NCBI RefSeq assembly: GCF_003697785.1
Contig: NZ_QOKZ01000003.1
Span: 310,001 to 374,000, forward strand
Direction: 5' to 3'
DNA length: 64,000 bases
From: Paracoccus alkanivorans
GTDB taxonomy: Bacteria > Pseudomonadota > Alphaproteobacteria > Rhodobacterales > Rhodobacteraceae
Shown here: piece after piece, positions 39,782 through 49,828 of the stretch
Layout: each line of letters starts with the position of its first letter
How positions within the stretch are numbered: the stretch's first letter is position 1
Notes under the pieces: generated by a model
Told to the model about the DNA's origin: nothing
Seen by the model: only the letters and a program-made list of their open reading frames with translations
The model's database searches: none
Position numbers and translations under genes: made by a program

Positions 39782-42700
39782 TCAGGCTTGCAGGCTTCGG
39801 ACCCCGACCTCTCCCTCTTCACGCGACTTGATGGCCGCAACCGCGGCGATGCTGCCAGCCGCAGTGGTGAAATAGGGGATTTTGTCATACAGCGCGACAG
39901 CGCGGATCTCGCGTGAATCGGCAATGGCCTGCGCGCCCTCGGTCGTGTTCAGGACCATCGCAATGTCACCGTTTTTCAACCGGTCCACGATATTCGGCCG
40001 CCCCTCGTAGACCTTGTTCACATTCTGAGCCTCGATGCCGCCGGCGGCGAGGAAATCCGCAGTGCCGCTGGTCGCAACGATCTGGAAGCCCATCGTCACC
40101 AGATCACGGGCGGCATTCGCCATTGCCTCGGTCTTGTCGGCATCCTTGATCGAGATAAAGACACGCCCCTCATGCGGCAGGTTGGTGCCCGCACCAAGCT
40201 GGGCCTTGAGGAAGGCGCGCGGGAAGTTGCGATCCCAGCCCATCACCTCACCCGTCGAACGCATCTCGGGACCAAGCAGCGTGTCGACGCCGGGGAAGCG
40301 GGCGAAGGGCATTACCGCCTCCTTGACCGAAAACCACGGTGTATTCGGATCGGCCAGTGTCAGCGGGTCGGCGAAGGGCAGATCGTCCTCAGGACCGACA
40401 CCTTCGGGATAGGGGTCGCGGGTCGCAAAGTTCGACATCGGCTCTCCGGCCATCAGCCGGGCAGCGATGGAAGCGATGGCGCTGTCAGTCGCCTTGGCCA
40501 CGAAAGGCACGGTGCGGGAGGCGCGCGGATTCACCTCCAGCACATAGATTTCGCCGTCCTTCAGCGCGAATTGCACATTCATCAGCCCGACAACATGAAG
40601 GGCGCGGGCCATCGCAATGGTCTGGCGTTTCAGCTCGGCAATCGTCGCGGCGTCAAGCGTATGCGGTGGTAGCGAGCAGGCCGAGTCGCCCGAGTGGACC
40701 CCGGCCTCTTCGATATGCTCCATGATACCGGCGACATGGACATTCTCGCCATCGCTGAGGGCATCCACATCGACCTCGATCGCGCCGGCCAGGTAACTGT
40801 CCAGCAGCACCGGGTTCTTGCCCGAAACCGATACGGCTTCGGTGATGTAGCGATTGAGGTGATCCATGTCCCGCACAATCTCCATGGCGCGGCCGCCAAG
40901 AACATAGGAGGGGCGAATCACCAGCGGGAAGCCGATCTTGCCGGCGATCGCGACGGCCTCGGCATCGCTATGTGCGATTCCATTGACGGGCTGCCTGAGG
41001 TTCAGATCGTTCAGAAGCCGTTGAAAACGTTCGCGGTCCTCGGCCAGATCGATGGCGTCCGGAGTTGTGCCAAGGATCGGAATCCCCTCGGCCTCCAGCG
41101 CATTGGCCAGTTTCAACGGGGTCTGGCCACCGAATTGCACGATCACACCGTGCAGGCTGCCATTCTTCCGCTCGACACGCAGGATTTCAAGAACATGTTC
41201 CAGCGTCAGCGGCTCGAAATAGAGGCGGTCCGATGTGTCGTAATCGGTACTGACCGTCTCGGGGTTGCAGTTGATCATGATGGTCTCGTAACCCGCACCG
41301 GTCAGCGCGAAACAGGCGTGACAGCAACAGTAATCGAATTCGATCCCCTGACCGATCCGATTCGGGCCGCCGCCAAGGATAACCACCTTCTTTGCCCCGC
41401 TCGGACGGGATTCGCACTCCGCCTCGCCCATCGCGGGGGCCTCGTAGGTGGAATACATGTAAGGGGTCTGCGCCTCGAACTCGGCCGCGCAGGTATCGAT
41501 GCGCTTGAAAACCGGGCGGATATCCAACGCTTCCCGTGCATGACGGATATCGGCCTCGTCCCTGCCCGTCAGAACCCCGAGACGGGCATCGGTGAAGCCC
41601 ATCATCTTCAGTGATCGCAGATCTTCTGCATCTTTGGGCAGGCCGGACTTGCGGATCGCGCTTTCAGTGTCGACAATCTCGCGCAGGCGCGCCAGGAACC
41701 AGGGATCGAAATGGGTGATGCGCTGGATCTCGTCATCTGACAAGCCGAAACGCATTGCCTCGGCGATGACGCGCAGACGATCGGGGGTCTGCCTGGAAAG
41801 CGCGGCAATGACGGCGGGTTTACCCTGCTCCGTCACCCCTTCGATGGCGACCTCGTCCAGGCCGGTCAGCCCGTTCTCCATTGAGGTCAATGCCTTTTGC
41901 AGTGATTCATGGAAACTGCGGCCGATGGCCATGACTTCGCCTACCGACTTCATCGCGGTGGTGAGTTCGGGCTTGGAACCGGGAAATTTCTCAAAGGCGA
42001 AGCGTGGGATCTTCGTCACGACATAATCTATGGAGGGCTCGAAGCTGGCTGGCGTCACCTTGGTGATATCGTTGTCCAGTTCGTCCAGCGTGTAACCAAC
42101 CGCCAGCTTCGCGGCGATCTTGGCGATCGGAAATCCCGTGGCTTTCGATGCCAGCGCGGATGAGCGGCTGACCCGCGGGTTCATTTCGATCACCACCATT
42201 CGGCCATCCGCCGGATTGATCGCCCATTGCACATTGGAGCCGCCGGTCTCGACACCGATTTCGCGCAGCACCGCGATACTGCCGTTCCGCATCCGCTGAT
42301 ATTCACGGTCGGTCAGGGTCAGGGCCGGGGCGACGGTGATCGAGTCCCCGGTATGCACGCCCATCGGATCGACATTCTCGATCGAGCATACGATGATGGC
42401 GTTATCGTTGCGGTCGCGCACGACCTCCATCTCGTATTCCTTCCAGCCCAGCAGGCTTTCGTCGATCAGCACCTGAGCAACGGGCGAGGCATCGAGTCCG
42501 GACCGCACGATCCGCTCGTAGTCGTCACGATTATAGGCGACACCACCACCCGTGCCGCCCAAGGTATAGGCAGGGCGAATGATCGCAGGCAGGCCTATCT
42601 CTTCCAGCGCCTCCATCGCCGAATTGACGCCCGCAGAAACGTCATATTTACCGTTTGCCAGCTTGGGAGCAGCGACAATGGTCGCGCGGGGGTTTTCCAA

Positions 42701-43120
42701 CCCGATCCTGTCCATCGCCTCACGGAACAGCTTGCGATCTTCGGCCATTTCGATGGCCGTTCGCTGCGCACCGATCAATTCGACGCCATAGCGGTTCAGC
42801 GCGCCCGAGTCGGCCAGCGCCAATGCCGTGTTCAGCCCGGTTTGCCCGCCCATCGTCGGCAAAAGAGCATCTGGACGTTCCTTGGCAATGATTTTCTCGA
42901 CGATGTCGGGCGTGATCGGCTCGATATAGGTTGCGTCCGCCATCTCGGGATCTGTCATGATCGTGGCGGGGTTCGAGTTCACCAGGATGACCCGGTAGCC
43001 TTCCTCGCGCAGTGCCTTGCAGGCCTGTGCTCCGGAATAGTCGAATTCGCAAGCCTGCCCGATGACGATGGGTCCGGCGCCGATGATCAGGATCGACTTG
43101 ATATCGGTTCTTTTTGGCAT
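39782..43120 (-). CDS. carB: Carbamoyl-phosphate synthase large subunit
   Basis: Synthesises carbamoyl phosphate from bicarbonate, ammonia (channelled from CarA) and two ATP, for pyrimidines and arginine. The 1112-residue protein has two homologous ATP-grasp halves: the first begins [21 protein letters not shown] and the second [20 protein letters not shown]. The C-terminal allosteric domain (about 970-1112) has [20 protein letters not shown]. carA is not adjacent, which is common in this group. No coding overlap with neighbours. Confidence 0.98.
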   Translation of the reverse strand: MPKRTDIKSILIIGAGPIVIGQACEFDYSGAQACKALREEGYRVILVNSNPATIMTDPEMADATYIEPITPDIVEKIIAKERPDALLPTMGGQTGLNTALALADSGALNRYGVELIGAQRTAIEMAEDRKLFREAMDRIGLENPRATIVAAPKLANGKYDVSAGVNSAMEALEEIGLPAIIRPAYTLGGTGGGVAYNRDDYERIVRSGLDASPVAQVLIDESLLGWKEYEMEVVRDRNDNAIIVCSIENVDPMGVHTGDSITVAPALTLTDREYQRMRNGSIAVLREIGVETGGSNVQWAINPADGRMVVIEMNPRVSRSSALASKATGFPIAKIAAKLAVGYTLDELDNDITKVTPASFEPSIDYVVTKIPRFAFEKFPGSKPELTTAMKSVGEVMAIGRSFHESLQKALTSMENGLTGLDEVAIEGVTEQGKPAVIAALSRQTPDRLRVIAEAMRFGLSDDEIQRITHFDPWFLARLREIVDTESAIRKSGLPKDAEDLRSLKMMGFTDARLGVLTGRDEADIRHAREALDIRPVFKRIDTCAAEFEAQTPYMYSTYEAPAMGEAECESRPSGAKKVVILGGGPNRIGQGIEFDYCCCHACFALTGAGYETIMINCNPETVSTDYDTSDRLYFEPLTLEHVLEILRVERKNGSLHGVIVQFGGQTPLKLANALEAEGIPILGTTPDAIDLAEDRERFQRLLNDLNLRQPVNGIAHSDAEAVAIAGKIGFPLVIRPSYVLGGRAMEIVRDMDHLNRYITEAVSVSGKNPVLLDSYLAGAIEVDVDALSDGENVHVAGIMEHIEEAGVHSGDSACSLPPHTLDAATIAELKRQTIAMARALHVVGLMNVQFALKDGEIYVLEVNPRASRTVPFVAKATDSAIASIAARLMAGEPMSNFATRDPYPEGVGPEDDLPFADPLTLADPNTPWFSVKEAVMPFARFPGVDTLLGPEMRSTGEVMGWDRNFPRAFLKAQLGAGTNLPHEGRVFISIKDADKTEAMANAARDLVTMGFQIVATSGTADFLAAGGIEAQNVNKVYEGRPNIVDRLKNGDIAMVLNTTEGAQAIADSREIRAVALYDKIPYFTTAAGSIAAVAAIKSREEGEVGVRSLQA

Positions 43121-43236
43121 GGTCGTGCCCCCGGGCTTTTCATGGATTGGCGCAAATCGTCCGGGGTTATAGCCATGCGTGGCTCGGGCGCAAGGTCATA
43201 TCCTTTCAGGTGCAGGGCTGTCCAACCAATCTCCTG

Positions 43237-44052
43237 TCATTGCGACAGCAGGGCCAATGCGGCACTGAAGCGGTTTTGACCTGTGATCGTGGCTATTTCA
43301 GACCGGACCAGAAAGTTGCGGATGAGCTTCTCGGTATTTTCAGGCTCCGCCATTGTTTTGAAGGAACTGCTGCCAATCAGCCGTTCCGCCCCCTTCATCA
43401 TCTCCTTCAACTGGCGGTCGAGGGGAAGCTTGCCAAACTGGGTTCCATAACCAAAGGCGGTTTCAAATACCTTCCGCAAAGGAGGGCTTCCGAGAACTTC
43501 ATACCACAGGGTCTTGTCACTCGAATCGCGAGTGCTGAACGATTCTATTTCGCGCTGTGCGTTCAAGGCTAGACGGAGAGATTCATCGCCAAGTCCGACA
43601 CGGCGCTCGAATTCCCTGTCCAGAAAGGCGCTGGAGATCCGATCGGCGAGATCCGCCTTAGACGCCGGTTTTTTTGCGTCTTCCGGATGCTCTGTTTGTG
43701 CATCGCGGTCATGAAAACCAAAAGCTTCGGCAAGGCGGAGATAACGCTTGTCGGTAAGGCGATTTGCAAGGGATTTCCTGTCATCCAGGTCGGATTCCAT
43801 TACCTTCTTGATGAATGCCTTGTTGCCGATGTCGTCATGCAAGCCAAAGGCCCCCAAAGCGACGCTCAACATCCGATAGTCACCGACAAGCTCCTCGGCT
43901 GTGCCGGTGATCTCCAACCGGTCACGGAAATGGTCGGTCTGGCGCTGTATGACTGGATCCTTGGCAAGGATTTCCTTTTGTCGTTCTTCCATACGCTGCA
44001 GGACTTTCCATCCCGCGATTCCTCCAAGCCCAAATGATATCGGTAAGGTCAT
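43237..44052 (-). CDS. DUF1217 flagellum-associated protein
   Basis: A 271-residue, mostly helical soluble protein starting MTLPISFGLGGIAGWKVL. It matches the DUF1217 type found repeatedly in alphaproteobacterial flagellar clusters. Internal elements are DPVIQRQTDHFRDRLEITGT and the repeated helical segments with FG or GFHD turns. The ATG overlaps the distal stop of flbT by ATGA, so it was translationally coupled to full-length flbT. With flbT now carrying an early amber codon, its translation may depend on an independent start. Molecular role unknown. Confidence 0.82.
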   Translation of the reverse strand: MTLPISFGLGGIAGWKVLQRMEERQKEILAKDPVIQRQTDHFRDRLEITGTAEELVGDYRMLSVALGAFGLHDDIGNKAFIKKVMESDLDDRKSLANRLTDKRYLRLAEAFGFHDRDAQTEHPEDAKKPASKADLADRISSAFLDREFERRVGLGDESLRLALNAQREIESFSTRDSSDKTLWYEVLGSPPLRKVFETAFGYGTQFGKLPLDRQLKEMMKGAERLIGSSSFKTMAEPENTEKLIRNFLVRSEIATITGQNRFSAALALLSQ

Positions 44053-44453
44053 TGTTCACTCGCTGCAAAAAGGCGTGCCTCGCGGGGAAGAAGTTTTTTC
44101 AGTTGCCGCAATGCCTGATAAGCATTCCCCGCAATTGCATGTTCGGTAGCCAAAGACAGGATCTTGCGGCTGTCGAAATCTTCAAACACCTGACTCAGCT
44201 GTTCGATGGCAAGCAAAAGCTATTTGCGACCCTTTTCGGGTTTCGCATCGCCGGACAGGATTAACTGCGCGATATAGCAGGTGCGGGCGACCGGCGTATT
44301 CACCATATCGGGATGGATGGCATCCCTTAGCCGCAACACATGTGCGTTCGGTGTCTTGATCGAGAATTTTGTCCTGCGGTCGCCGTTTTGAATGACCGCA
44401 CCGTTGATCAGGACGCGTTCGTTCGGGCCAAGTTTCAGGATGAGTCCACTCAT
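44049..44453 (-). pseudogene. flbT: flbT interrupted by an in-frame amber codon
   Basis: FlbT is the post-transcriptional regulator of flagellin mRNA. From ATG 44453 the frame reads MSGLILKLGPNERVLINGAV, RTKFSIKTPNAHVLRLRDAI and CYIAQLILSGDAKPEKGRK, then TAG at 44220-44222 (codon 78). The same frame continues without shift as LLLAIEQLSQVFEDFDSRKI, LSLATEHAIAGNAYQALRQL and KKLLPREARLFAASEQ, ending at TGA 44049-44051. That is 134 codons in all, the normal FlbT length. Family proteins have a sense codon at this place, so a single CAG-to-TAG change explains it. Both overlaps (ATGA with flaF and with the DUF1217 gene) are intact. Options are a recent nonsense mutation, suppressed readthrough, or a sequencing error. 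Confidence 0.9.
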
Positions 44454-44815
44454 GCGCTGACCTCACCGCGTAATCCCTTCATGATGGACATGTTGATGTC
44501 GATCAGGGCGTTTGCGGTTGCCTTCTCGGCCAAAACCGCATGACCATGGCGAATAGAAAAAAGTGCCAGGGACAGCAGGCTGGCGCGGGTTTCAGGTAAC
44601 AAAGCGTTATCTTCGTGAGCAAGATCCGTGGCGAGAATCGTCCAGAGCTTGTTGTTGCTGGATACCGCCTTTATCTCCAAGGTCCGATCCTGACAGCGAA
44701 GGGACTGCCGTAGCATCGATGTTACTCGTGAAAAGGCCTCGTATTCCGTATCGCGGGGGGTGCGCAAAGCGTTATCGCCATAAGCAGGTTTTCTGTCGGA
44801 TACTGCCGCATACAT
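44450..44815 (-). CDS. flaF: Flagellar biosynthesis regulator FlaF
   Basis: A small helical protein of 121 residues. Family hallmarks are PRDTEYEAFSRVTSMLR, NNKLWTILATDLAHEDNALL and LPETRASLLSLALFSIRHGH. FlaF is needed for flagellin production and acts with or against FlbT on flagellin translation in Caulobacter. Its stop overlaps the flbT start by ATGA. It lies downstream of the flagellin gene beyond a hairpin at 44848. Confidence 0.92.
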   Translation of the reverse strand: MYAAVSDRKPAYGDNALRTPRDTEYEAFSRVTSMLRQSLRCQDRTLEIKAVSSNNKLWTILATDLAHEDNALLPETRASLLSLALFSIRHGHAVLAEKATANALIDINMSIMKGLRGEVSA

Positions 44816-44847
44816 AGAATTTGTGCCCTTATTCGGTGTTTATATCG

Positions 44848-44874
44848 AGCCGGGGCGGGCGAACCGCCCCGGCT
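44848..44874 (-). terminator. Hairpin between flagellin gene and flaF
   Basis: AGCCGGGGCGG pairs perfectly with CCGCCCCGGCT over 11 base pairs around a five-base loop. It lies 23 bases after the flagellin stop on the minus strand. It lacks a clear T run, so it may be a partial terminator or an mRNA-stabilising 3' end for the abundant flagellin message. Confidence 0.7.
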
Positions 44875-44896
44875 ACTGATTGGTCAGGCCGCGATC

Positions 44897-46162
44897 TTAG
44901 CGGAACAGCGACAGAACCGACTGCGGTGCCTGGTTGGCAATCGACAGGGCCTGAATGCCAAGCTGCTGCTGGGTTTGCAGGGCCTGCAGACGGGCCGACG
45001 CCTCTTCAAGATCCGCATCAACCATCGCACCGATGGCGGTGGTCAACGAGTCGGCGAGTCGGCCGACAGACTCCGTCTGCGACTGGATCCGAGCCTGCTT
45101 GGCACCAAGATAGGCCACCGCTTCCTTTGCAACGGCATGCAGGGATTCGATGGATTTGGAGATCAGGGCGTCACCGGCATATTCCGCTTCGTAGTCGGCG
45201 CGTTTTTCGATCTTCGTGCCCAGAACATCGGCACCTTTCACATCGCCAACCGTATATTTTGCTTCAAGCTCGGCTTTCCGCTCTGCGGTTGTGGTTGCGG
45301 TTGCGTAGATCGCCTGTTCCGACGCGTAGGTATCGAAATCAACCGGAGCACCGCTCGCGATACCGGTCTTGTCCGAGGTATATTCGGCCTTGAAACCGTC
45401 CGCGTCAGTAAAGGTTTTGCCCAGGATATCCTTACCTTTTACATTGCCGATCGTGTATTTTGCCTCGATGGCTGCCTTGGTCTCGTCGGTGGTGTCGGCA
45501 TGGTTATAGACTGCCACTTCCTTATCGAAATCAGCTTTCACGTACTTGGGAACGTTCGGCACCTCACCCGAGATAAGGGCACGCGCTGCGTCAGAGGTTT
45601 CGATGGCTTTCCAAGACTCCAGCAGTTTCAGGACTTTTTCGGAAAGATCCGCAGATTCGACATTGATGACGGTTTGTTCCGTCGTCACCTTGCCATAGCT
45701 GCGATCAAGCGAGGCCAGAACGGTATAGGTGTTCTTGCCCGCGCCAATGCCGTCCTTTTTCAGCAGGTTCACCCCGCTGATCTGGGCATTGTTGATCTTG
45801 CCCTTGATGCCGTCGACCAGTTCCTTGATTTCATTCCAGTTCGTTTTTGCGTCCTGATCCGGGTTGAACGAGGCGCCAAGCCGTTGCTTGATCTTGTCCA
45901 GATCATCGACAATCTCTTTGGCGTTCGCACGCGCGGTGCTGACGACTTCGGTGGCGACGTTCAAGCCGTCCCCGATGACCTTGAACATGTCGCGGTCGGA
46001 TTCCATGGTCTTGGCCACAGACCAGACTGCCGAACCATCGGCGGCAGTGTTGATTTTCTTGCCGGTCGAGATTTCATTCTGGGTTTTTGCCAGGTACTTG
46101 TTGGTCATCTTCAGGGTCTGAAGAGCAATAATCGCGCCGTTATTCGTCAGAATGCTGGTCAT
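44897..46162 (-). CDS. Flagellin
   Basis: Filament protein of 421 residues. The N-terminal D0/D1 helices (MTSILTNNGAIIALQTLKM, STGKKINTAADGSA) and the C-terminal D1/D0 helices (LADSLTTAIGAMVDADLEEA, QALSIANQAPQSVLSLFR) are well conserved. The central surface region holds two tandem, diverged copies of a unit of about 55 residues (211-264 and 275-331), each containing EAKYTxGxVKGxDxLG. GGAGGT lies four bases before the ATG. It is secreted by the flagellar export system. The main flagellar cluster is not in the window. Confidence 0.95.
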   Translation of the reverse strand: MTSILTNNGAIIALQTLKMTNKYLAKTQNEISTGKKINTAADGSAVWSVAKTMESDRDMFKVIGDGLNVATEVVSTARANAKEIVDDLDKIKQRLGASFNPDQDAKTNWNEIKELVDGIKGKINNAQISGVNLLKKDGIGAGKNTYTVLASLDRSYGKVTTEQTVINVESADLSEKVLKLLESWKAIETSDAARALISGEVPNVPKYVKADFDKEVAVYNHADTTDETKAAIEAKYTIGNVKGKDILGKTFTDADGFKAEYTSDKTGIASGAPVDFDTYASEQAIYATATTTAERKAELEAKYTVGDVKGADVLGTKIEKRADYEAEYAGDALISKSIESLHAVAKEAVAYLGAKQARIQSQTESVGRLADSLTTAIGAMVDADLEEASARLQALQTQQQLGIQALSIANQAPQSVLSLFR

Positions 46163-46462
46163 ATAGACCTCCGTTTGATTGCGGCGGTTTTACGCCGCGG
46201 TTTCGTTCGATATGGCCTTCTGACCAGCGGGGAATTTCTATTCATACGCAGGGTTGCGTTCGTCACTTATGCCTGCGTGGAGTTGATAAAACACGAATGC
46301 CCAAAGGCTTACAAACAATGTTCGCCTTGCATTTTATTCAACTTGGGCACTTCGCCACGACCAAAGCGCAAGACAGCGTGTTCCTGCCGGTTCGCGGCAA
46401 GCAAATACTACCCGCCGCAGGCGCGGCGAGACAACGGTCAACCGTATCGTATCCGAGCGGAT
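46163..46462 (-). promoter_or_regulatory. Flagellin leader and promoter region
   Basis: These 300 bases hold no convincing gene. In the presumed 5' untranslated region, a perfect hairpin GCGGCG-GTTTTA-CGCCGC lies at 46181-46198, just before the Shine-Dalgarno at 46167-46172. FlbT in Caulobacter acts on the 5' leader of flagellin mRNA, so this is a candidate target. Further upstream, TGCCCAA and TTGGGCA arms (46299-46350) form a loose inverted repeat. I cannot pick a definite promoter. Confidence 0.45.
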
Positions 46463-47248
46463 TTACAGATCGAAGCTGGCGAATACCGGCGCGTGGTCGC
46501 TTGGCTTTTCCCAGCCACGCGCATCGCGCAGCACCCGGCTGCCATGGCCCGCATTGGCAATATCGCTGCTGGCCCAGATATGATCCAGCCGCCGGCCCTT
46601 GTCAGCCGCATCCCAATCGCGCGCGCGATAGCTCCACCAGGAATAAAGCTGTCCCTCGGGGATGTCGTTGCGGGTGATATCGACCCATTCGCCCGCAGCC
46701 TGCGCATCCAGAAGATGCTCGACCTCGATAGGAGTGTGGCTGACGACCTTCAGCAATTGCTTGTGCGACCAGACGTCGTCCTCGCGGGGGGCGATGTTGA
46801 AATCGCCGACCATGATCGAGCGCTTGGGCCGGTCGGCGTGGAAAACATCGCGCATCTCAGCGACGAAATCCAGCTTCTGGCCGAATTTCTCGTTCAGTTC
46901 GCGGTCGGGGATGTCACCGCCCGCAGGGATATACATGTTGTGGATGACGATGCCGTTTTCCAGCCGTGCCGCGACATGGCGCGCATGTCCAAGCCTTGCG
47001 TAGTCGCGGTCACCCGCATCCTCGATCGGCAGTCGCGACAGGATAGCGACGCCGTTATACCCCTTTTGTCCTCGCGCGACGATATGTTCATAGCCAAGCT
47101 CCCGGAATGTCTCCATCGGGATCATCTCGACCGGGGACTTGCATTCCTGCAGGCAGAGGATATCGGGGCTTTCCTCGCGCAGAAGCCGGGCGACAAGGCC
47201 CTCGCGCAGGCGGACAGAGTTGATGTTCCAGGTGGCGAGTGTGAACAT
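46463..47248 (-). CDS. xthA: Exodeoxyribonuclease III
   Basis: AP endonuclease and 3'-exonuclease of 261 residues for base-excision repair. The endonuclease/exonuclease/phosphatase fold shows TLATWNINSVRLR, LCLQECKS (metal Glu), NMYIPAGG, MVGDFNIAP and the catalytic SDHAPV near the C terminus. It appears monocistronic, with 120 bases to the upstream rhomboid gene. Confidence 0.95.
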   Translation of the reverse strand: MFTLATWNINSVRLREGLVARLLREESPDILCLQECKSPVEMIPMETFRELGYEHIVARGQKGYNGVAILSRLPIEDAGDRDYARLGHARHVAARLENGIVIHNMYIPAGGDIPDRELNEKFGQKLDFVAEMRDVFHADRPKRSIMVGDFNIAPREDDVWSHKQLLKVVSHTPIEVEHLLDAQAAGEWVDITRNDIPEGQLYSWWSYRARDWDAADKGRRLDHIWASSDIANAGHGSRVLRDARGWEKPSDHAPVFASFDL

Positions 47249-47368
47249 GGGCAGGCTCCTTTGTGGCGGAGCCTAGCCGCGACATCAGGGCATGTCGAGC
47301 CACACCGACCCCATGAAAACGTGTTTTTCGGCAATCCGCCGAATCGTGGAACTGCTGCCCGGATCCGC

Positions 47369-48004
47369 CTAACGCAAAGCCTCAACCCGATGGCGATCAC
47401 GCCTCAGCGGCCAAAGCAGACCCAGGGCAAACCCGGCAATGATCCCGCCCAGATGGGCCTGCCACGCGATTTGCGGCACCAGCAGGGTCAGGGCGATATT
47501 CAGCCCGCCGACGATCAGCACGGCCCGCCATATCGGCCACATAGACATGCCGCGTACGCGGCGCCACTTGATCGCCTGCCCGAACAAGGCTCCGGCAAGG
47601 CCGAAGATCGCCCCCGAAGCCCCGACCATCGGACCCGGAGCCGGAGACATCAGCGCAAACAACAGGCCCGCGGCGATCTGCGATACCAGATAGACGACAA
47701 ATAGCGGCCAGGGCCGCATGAATCTTGCAAGCTCCCTGCCAACCGCTGCGAGCGAGATCATGTTCATCGCCAAATGCATCAGTCCGCCATGCAACAGGCC
47801 ATAGGTCAGAAACATCAGCAGGGGCTGGCCGGGATACAGTCCGCCACCGCGCGACAACAATGGCGACCAGAACCCTCCGGTCATGTTCGCCATTGGCCGC
47901 AGGACGCCGTATCCGAACATCGGGGCAAGCGAAAGAACCGCTTCGATCAGGCAGCACAGCAGGATCAGCGAGGTCATCCAAAAGGGAAGGCGGGGACGGA
48001 TCAT
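47369..48004 (-). CDS. Rhomboid-family intramembrane serine protease
   Basis: A 211-residue membrane protein with about six helices. The catalytic serine is in GASGAIFGLAGALFG and the catalytic histidine in AHLGGIIAG. HGGLMHLAMNMISL is the conserved second-helix motif. It should cleave transmembrane substrates in the inner membrane. It follows the Trm112-like gene by seven bases, at the end of a four-gene run. Confidence 0.92.
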   Translation of the reverse strand: MIRPRLPFWMTSLILLCCLIEAVLSLAPMFGYGVLRPMANMTGGFWSPLLSRGGGLYPGQPLLMFLTYGLLHGGLMHLAMNMISLAAVGRELARFMRPWPLFVVYLVSQIAAGLLFALMSPAPGPMVGASGAIFGLAGALFGQAIKWRRVRGMSMWPIWRAVLIVGGLNIALTLLVPQIAWQAHLGGIIAGFALGLLWPLRRDRHRVEALR

Positions 48005-48011
48005 CGCGCCG

Positions 48012-48206
48012 TCAGTCCGCCTTGATCTGACGCGCTTCGTCGATCAGCATGATCGGGATACCCGCATGTATCGGAAAGGCGAGCCCGGCGGGTTTCGAAA
48101 TCAGCTCTTGTCGTTCGGCATCGTAATGCAGCACGGCATGCGTTACCGGGCAAACCAGAGCCTCCAGCATATGGCGGTCGAATTGGGGTGTCGGGGCATC
48201 AGTCAT
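48012..48206 (-). CDS. Trm112-family small protein
   Basis: A 64-residue protein with the family core [17 protein letters not shown] and [18 protein letters not shown]. Bacterial members resemble YcaR; eukaryotic and archaeal Trm112 activate methyltransferases. Only one cysteine of the usual zinc pair is present (CPVT), so metal binding is doubtful. The start overlaps the stop of the LON-domain gene by four bases. Confidence 0.88.
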   Translation of the reverse strand: MTDAPTPQFDRHMLEALVCPVTHAVLHYDAERQELISKPAGLAFPIHAGIPIMLIDEARQIKAD

Positions 48207-48829
48207 TGCAAGGGCTCTTCGTTTTCACCGCCATGCAGCGCGTAGTCGATCAGCCCTTCCAGCAGGACGCGGCGTTCGGTAAGGGTTCGGGCTTCCAGTA
48301 AGGCCTGCTTTTCGCCGGATGAAAAGGGCAGCATCATCGAGAATGCGTTGATCAGGATTTCATCCGTGGCCTTGGCTGCCGCTTCCAGATCGGTTGAAAG
48401 CTGGTGTGTTTCGATATAGCGGCGCAGCCTGTCCAGAAATGCCGGGCGGTCAAGACCGGGATCGGTTTCCGGCCCCCTGAGATCCCTTTCGAAACCCGTC
48501 CAATCCACCTGGGCCTGCTGATAGGGCGCGAAGCCGTCCTCGATTCTGGTCAGGCGAAAGCGCGACACTGCCCGAAGCGAGATCATCATCCGCCCATCCT
48601 CACTTTCCGAGAACGCGATGACGCGCCCCGCGCTGCCGATACCGGCCACTGACCCGTCATCAGGCTGGATCATGCCAATCAGACGGTGATCGGTCTTGAG
48701 TGCGTCGTCCAGCAACTGCAGGTAACGCGGCTCGAAAATATGCAATGGCAGCTTGGCGCGAGGCAACATCACCACCTCGCACAGCGGAAACAAGGCGATC
48801 CGCGAGGGCAGATCGAAGCGGAAGCCCAT
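48203..48829 (-). CDS. LON substrate-binding-domain protein
   Basis: A 208-residue protein made of the N-terminal LON (PUA-like) domain only: [34 protein letters not shown] and GSAGRVIAF. It has no AAA or protease domain, so it is not Lon itself. A substrate-recognition or adaptor role is likely but unproven. It is coupled to the thioredoxin-like gene upstream (shared base) and the Trm112-like gene downstream. Confidence 0.9.
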   Translation of the reverse strand: MGFRFDLPSRIALFPLCEVVMLPRAKLPLHIFEPRYLQLLDDALKTDHRLIGMIQPDDGSVAGIGSAGRVIAFSESEDGRMMISLRAVSRFRLTRIEDGFAPYQQAQVDWTGFERDLRGPETDPGLDRPAFLDRLRRYIETHQLSTDLEAAAKATDEILINAFSMMLPFSSGEKQALLEARTLTERRVLLEGLIDYALHGGENEEPLQ

Positions 48830-49743
48830 CAGGCGAAAATCAGCGAGGACAGCCTCCGGCGGCCTTTCTGGCCGATCGGATCATTCGGCTTGAGGCTGTC
48901 GAAAATCGTCAGAAGCTGAGCCTTCGCAGCTCCGTCGTTCCAGTCCCGGTCGCGGCGGAAGCTGTCCAGCAGAACCTCGACCGCCGCCTCTACCTGCCCC
49001 GCAGCGTGAAGCGCCTGCGCATATTCAAGGCGCGTCTGCTGATCGTCCGGCTTCGCCTCGACCCTGGCCTGCAGATCGTCCAGAGGACCGGCACTCTCCG
49101 CCTGTTGGGCAAGTTGCAACTGTGCCCGCGCGGCCTCCACCGGTGCGGCTCCCGTAATCTGAGAAGGCACCTGCTGCAAGGTCGAGGCAGCCGCAGCAGT
49201 ATCGCCCGCCGCCAGATGGGCGCGGATCAGCCCGCCCCAGGCCTCGGCGTTCTCGGCCTCCTCGCCGACGATAGCGGCAAAGGTTTCGATCGCGTCGGAG
49301 GCAGCACCCTCTTCCAGCATCGATTCGGCGGCAGCCAGGGCTTCGGACAGCCCGCCATCATCGCCGCCAAGCGCAACCAGCTTCTCGACGAACTGCTTGA
49401 TCTGGCTTTGCGGAACCGCGCCCTGAAAGGCGTCCACCGGTCGGCCCTGGAAAAAGGCATAAACCGTGGGAACCGACTGCACCCGCAGCTGCGCCGCGAT
49501 CATCTGGTTCTGGTCTATGTCGACCTTGGCCATGCGAACACGGCCCTTGTGTCGTGCAACCTCGGCCTCAAGCTGCGGCCCCAATGTCTTGCATGGGCCG
49601 CACCAAGGCGCCCAGAAATCCACGATGACCGGAACTTCCATGGATTTCTCGACTACCTCGGCCATGAAATCGGCTTCGGTCACATCACGGATGAAATCGC
49701 CAGTCTGCGGCGCATCCTGCGCGCCTTCGAACAGCATTGTCAT
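48829..49743 (-). CDS. Thioredoxin-domain protein with C-terminal TPR-like region (CnoX/YbbN type)
   Basis: A 304-residue protein. The thioredoxin fold (about 15-125) has FWAPWCGPCKTLGPQ with an intact CGPC motif and the cis-proline in SVPTVYAFFQG. Residues about 140-300 are helical repeats rich in Ala and Glu (AEAWGGLIRAHLAAGD), the tetratricopeptide-like half of CnoX/YbbN. The family combines redox and chaperone (holdase) activity. No signal peptide, so cytoplasmic. Confidence 0.9.
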   Translation of the reverse strand: MTMLFEGAQDAPQTGDFIRDVTEADFMAEVVEKSMEVPVIVDFWAPWCGPCKTLGPQLEAEVARHKGRVRMAKVDIDQNQMIAAQLRVQSVPTVYAFFQGRPVDAFQGAVPQSQIKQFVEKLVALGGDDGGLSEALAAAESMLEEGAASDAIETFAAIVGEEAENAEAWGGLIRAHLAAGDTAAAASTLQQVPSQITGAAPVEAARAQLQLAQQAESAGPLDDLQARVEAKPDDQQTRLEYAQALHAAGQVEAAVEVLLDSFRRDRDWNDGAAKAQLLTIFDSLKPNDPIGQKGRRRLSSLIFA

Positions 49744-49828
49744 ATTGCCCCCAAACGGCTCGTATCAATTGTTGGTCGCAATATGGGGGGTCAGGCCCGT
49801 AAACGAAAGGGTTGATTGCCCCATCGGG

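Noticed and set aside
44975..47704. Open frame of about 909 codons on the plus strand opposite flagellin, xthA and the rhomboid gene
   Set aside because: It spans three real minus-strand genes and their intergenic gaps, has no domain or ribosome site, and is an antisense shadow.
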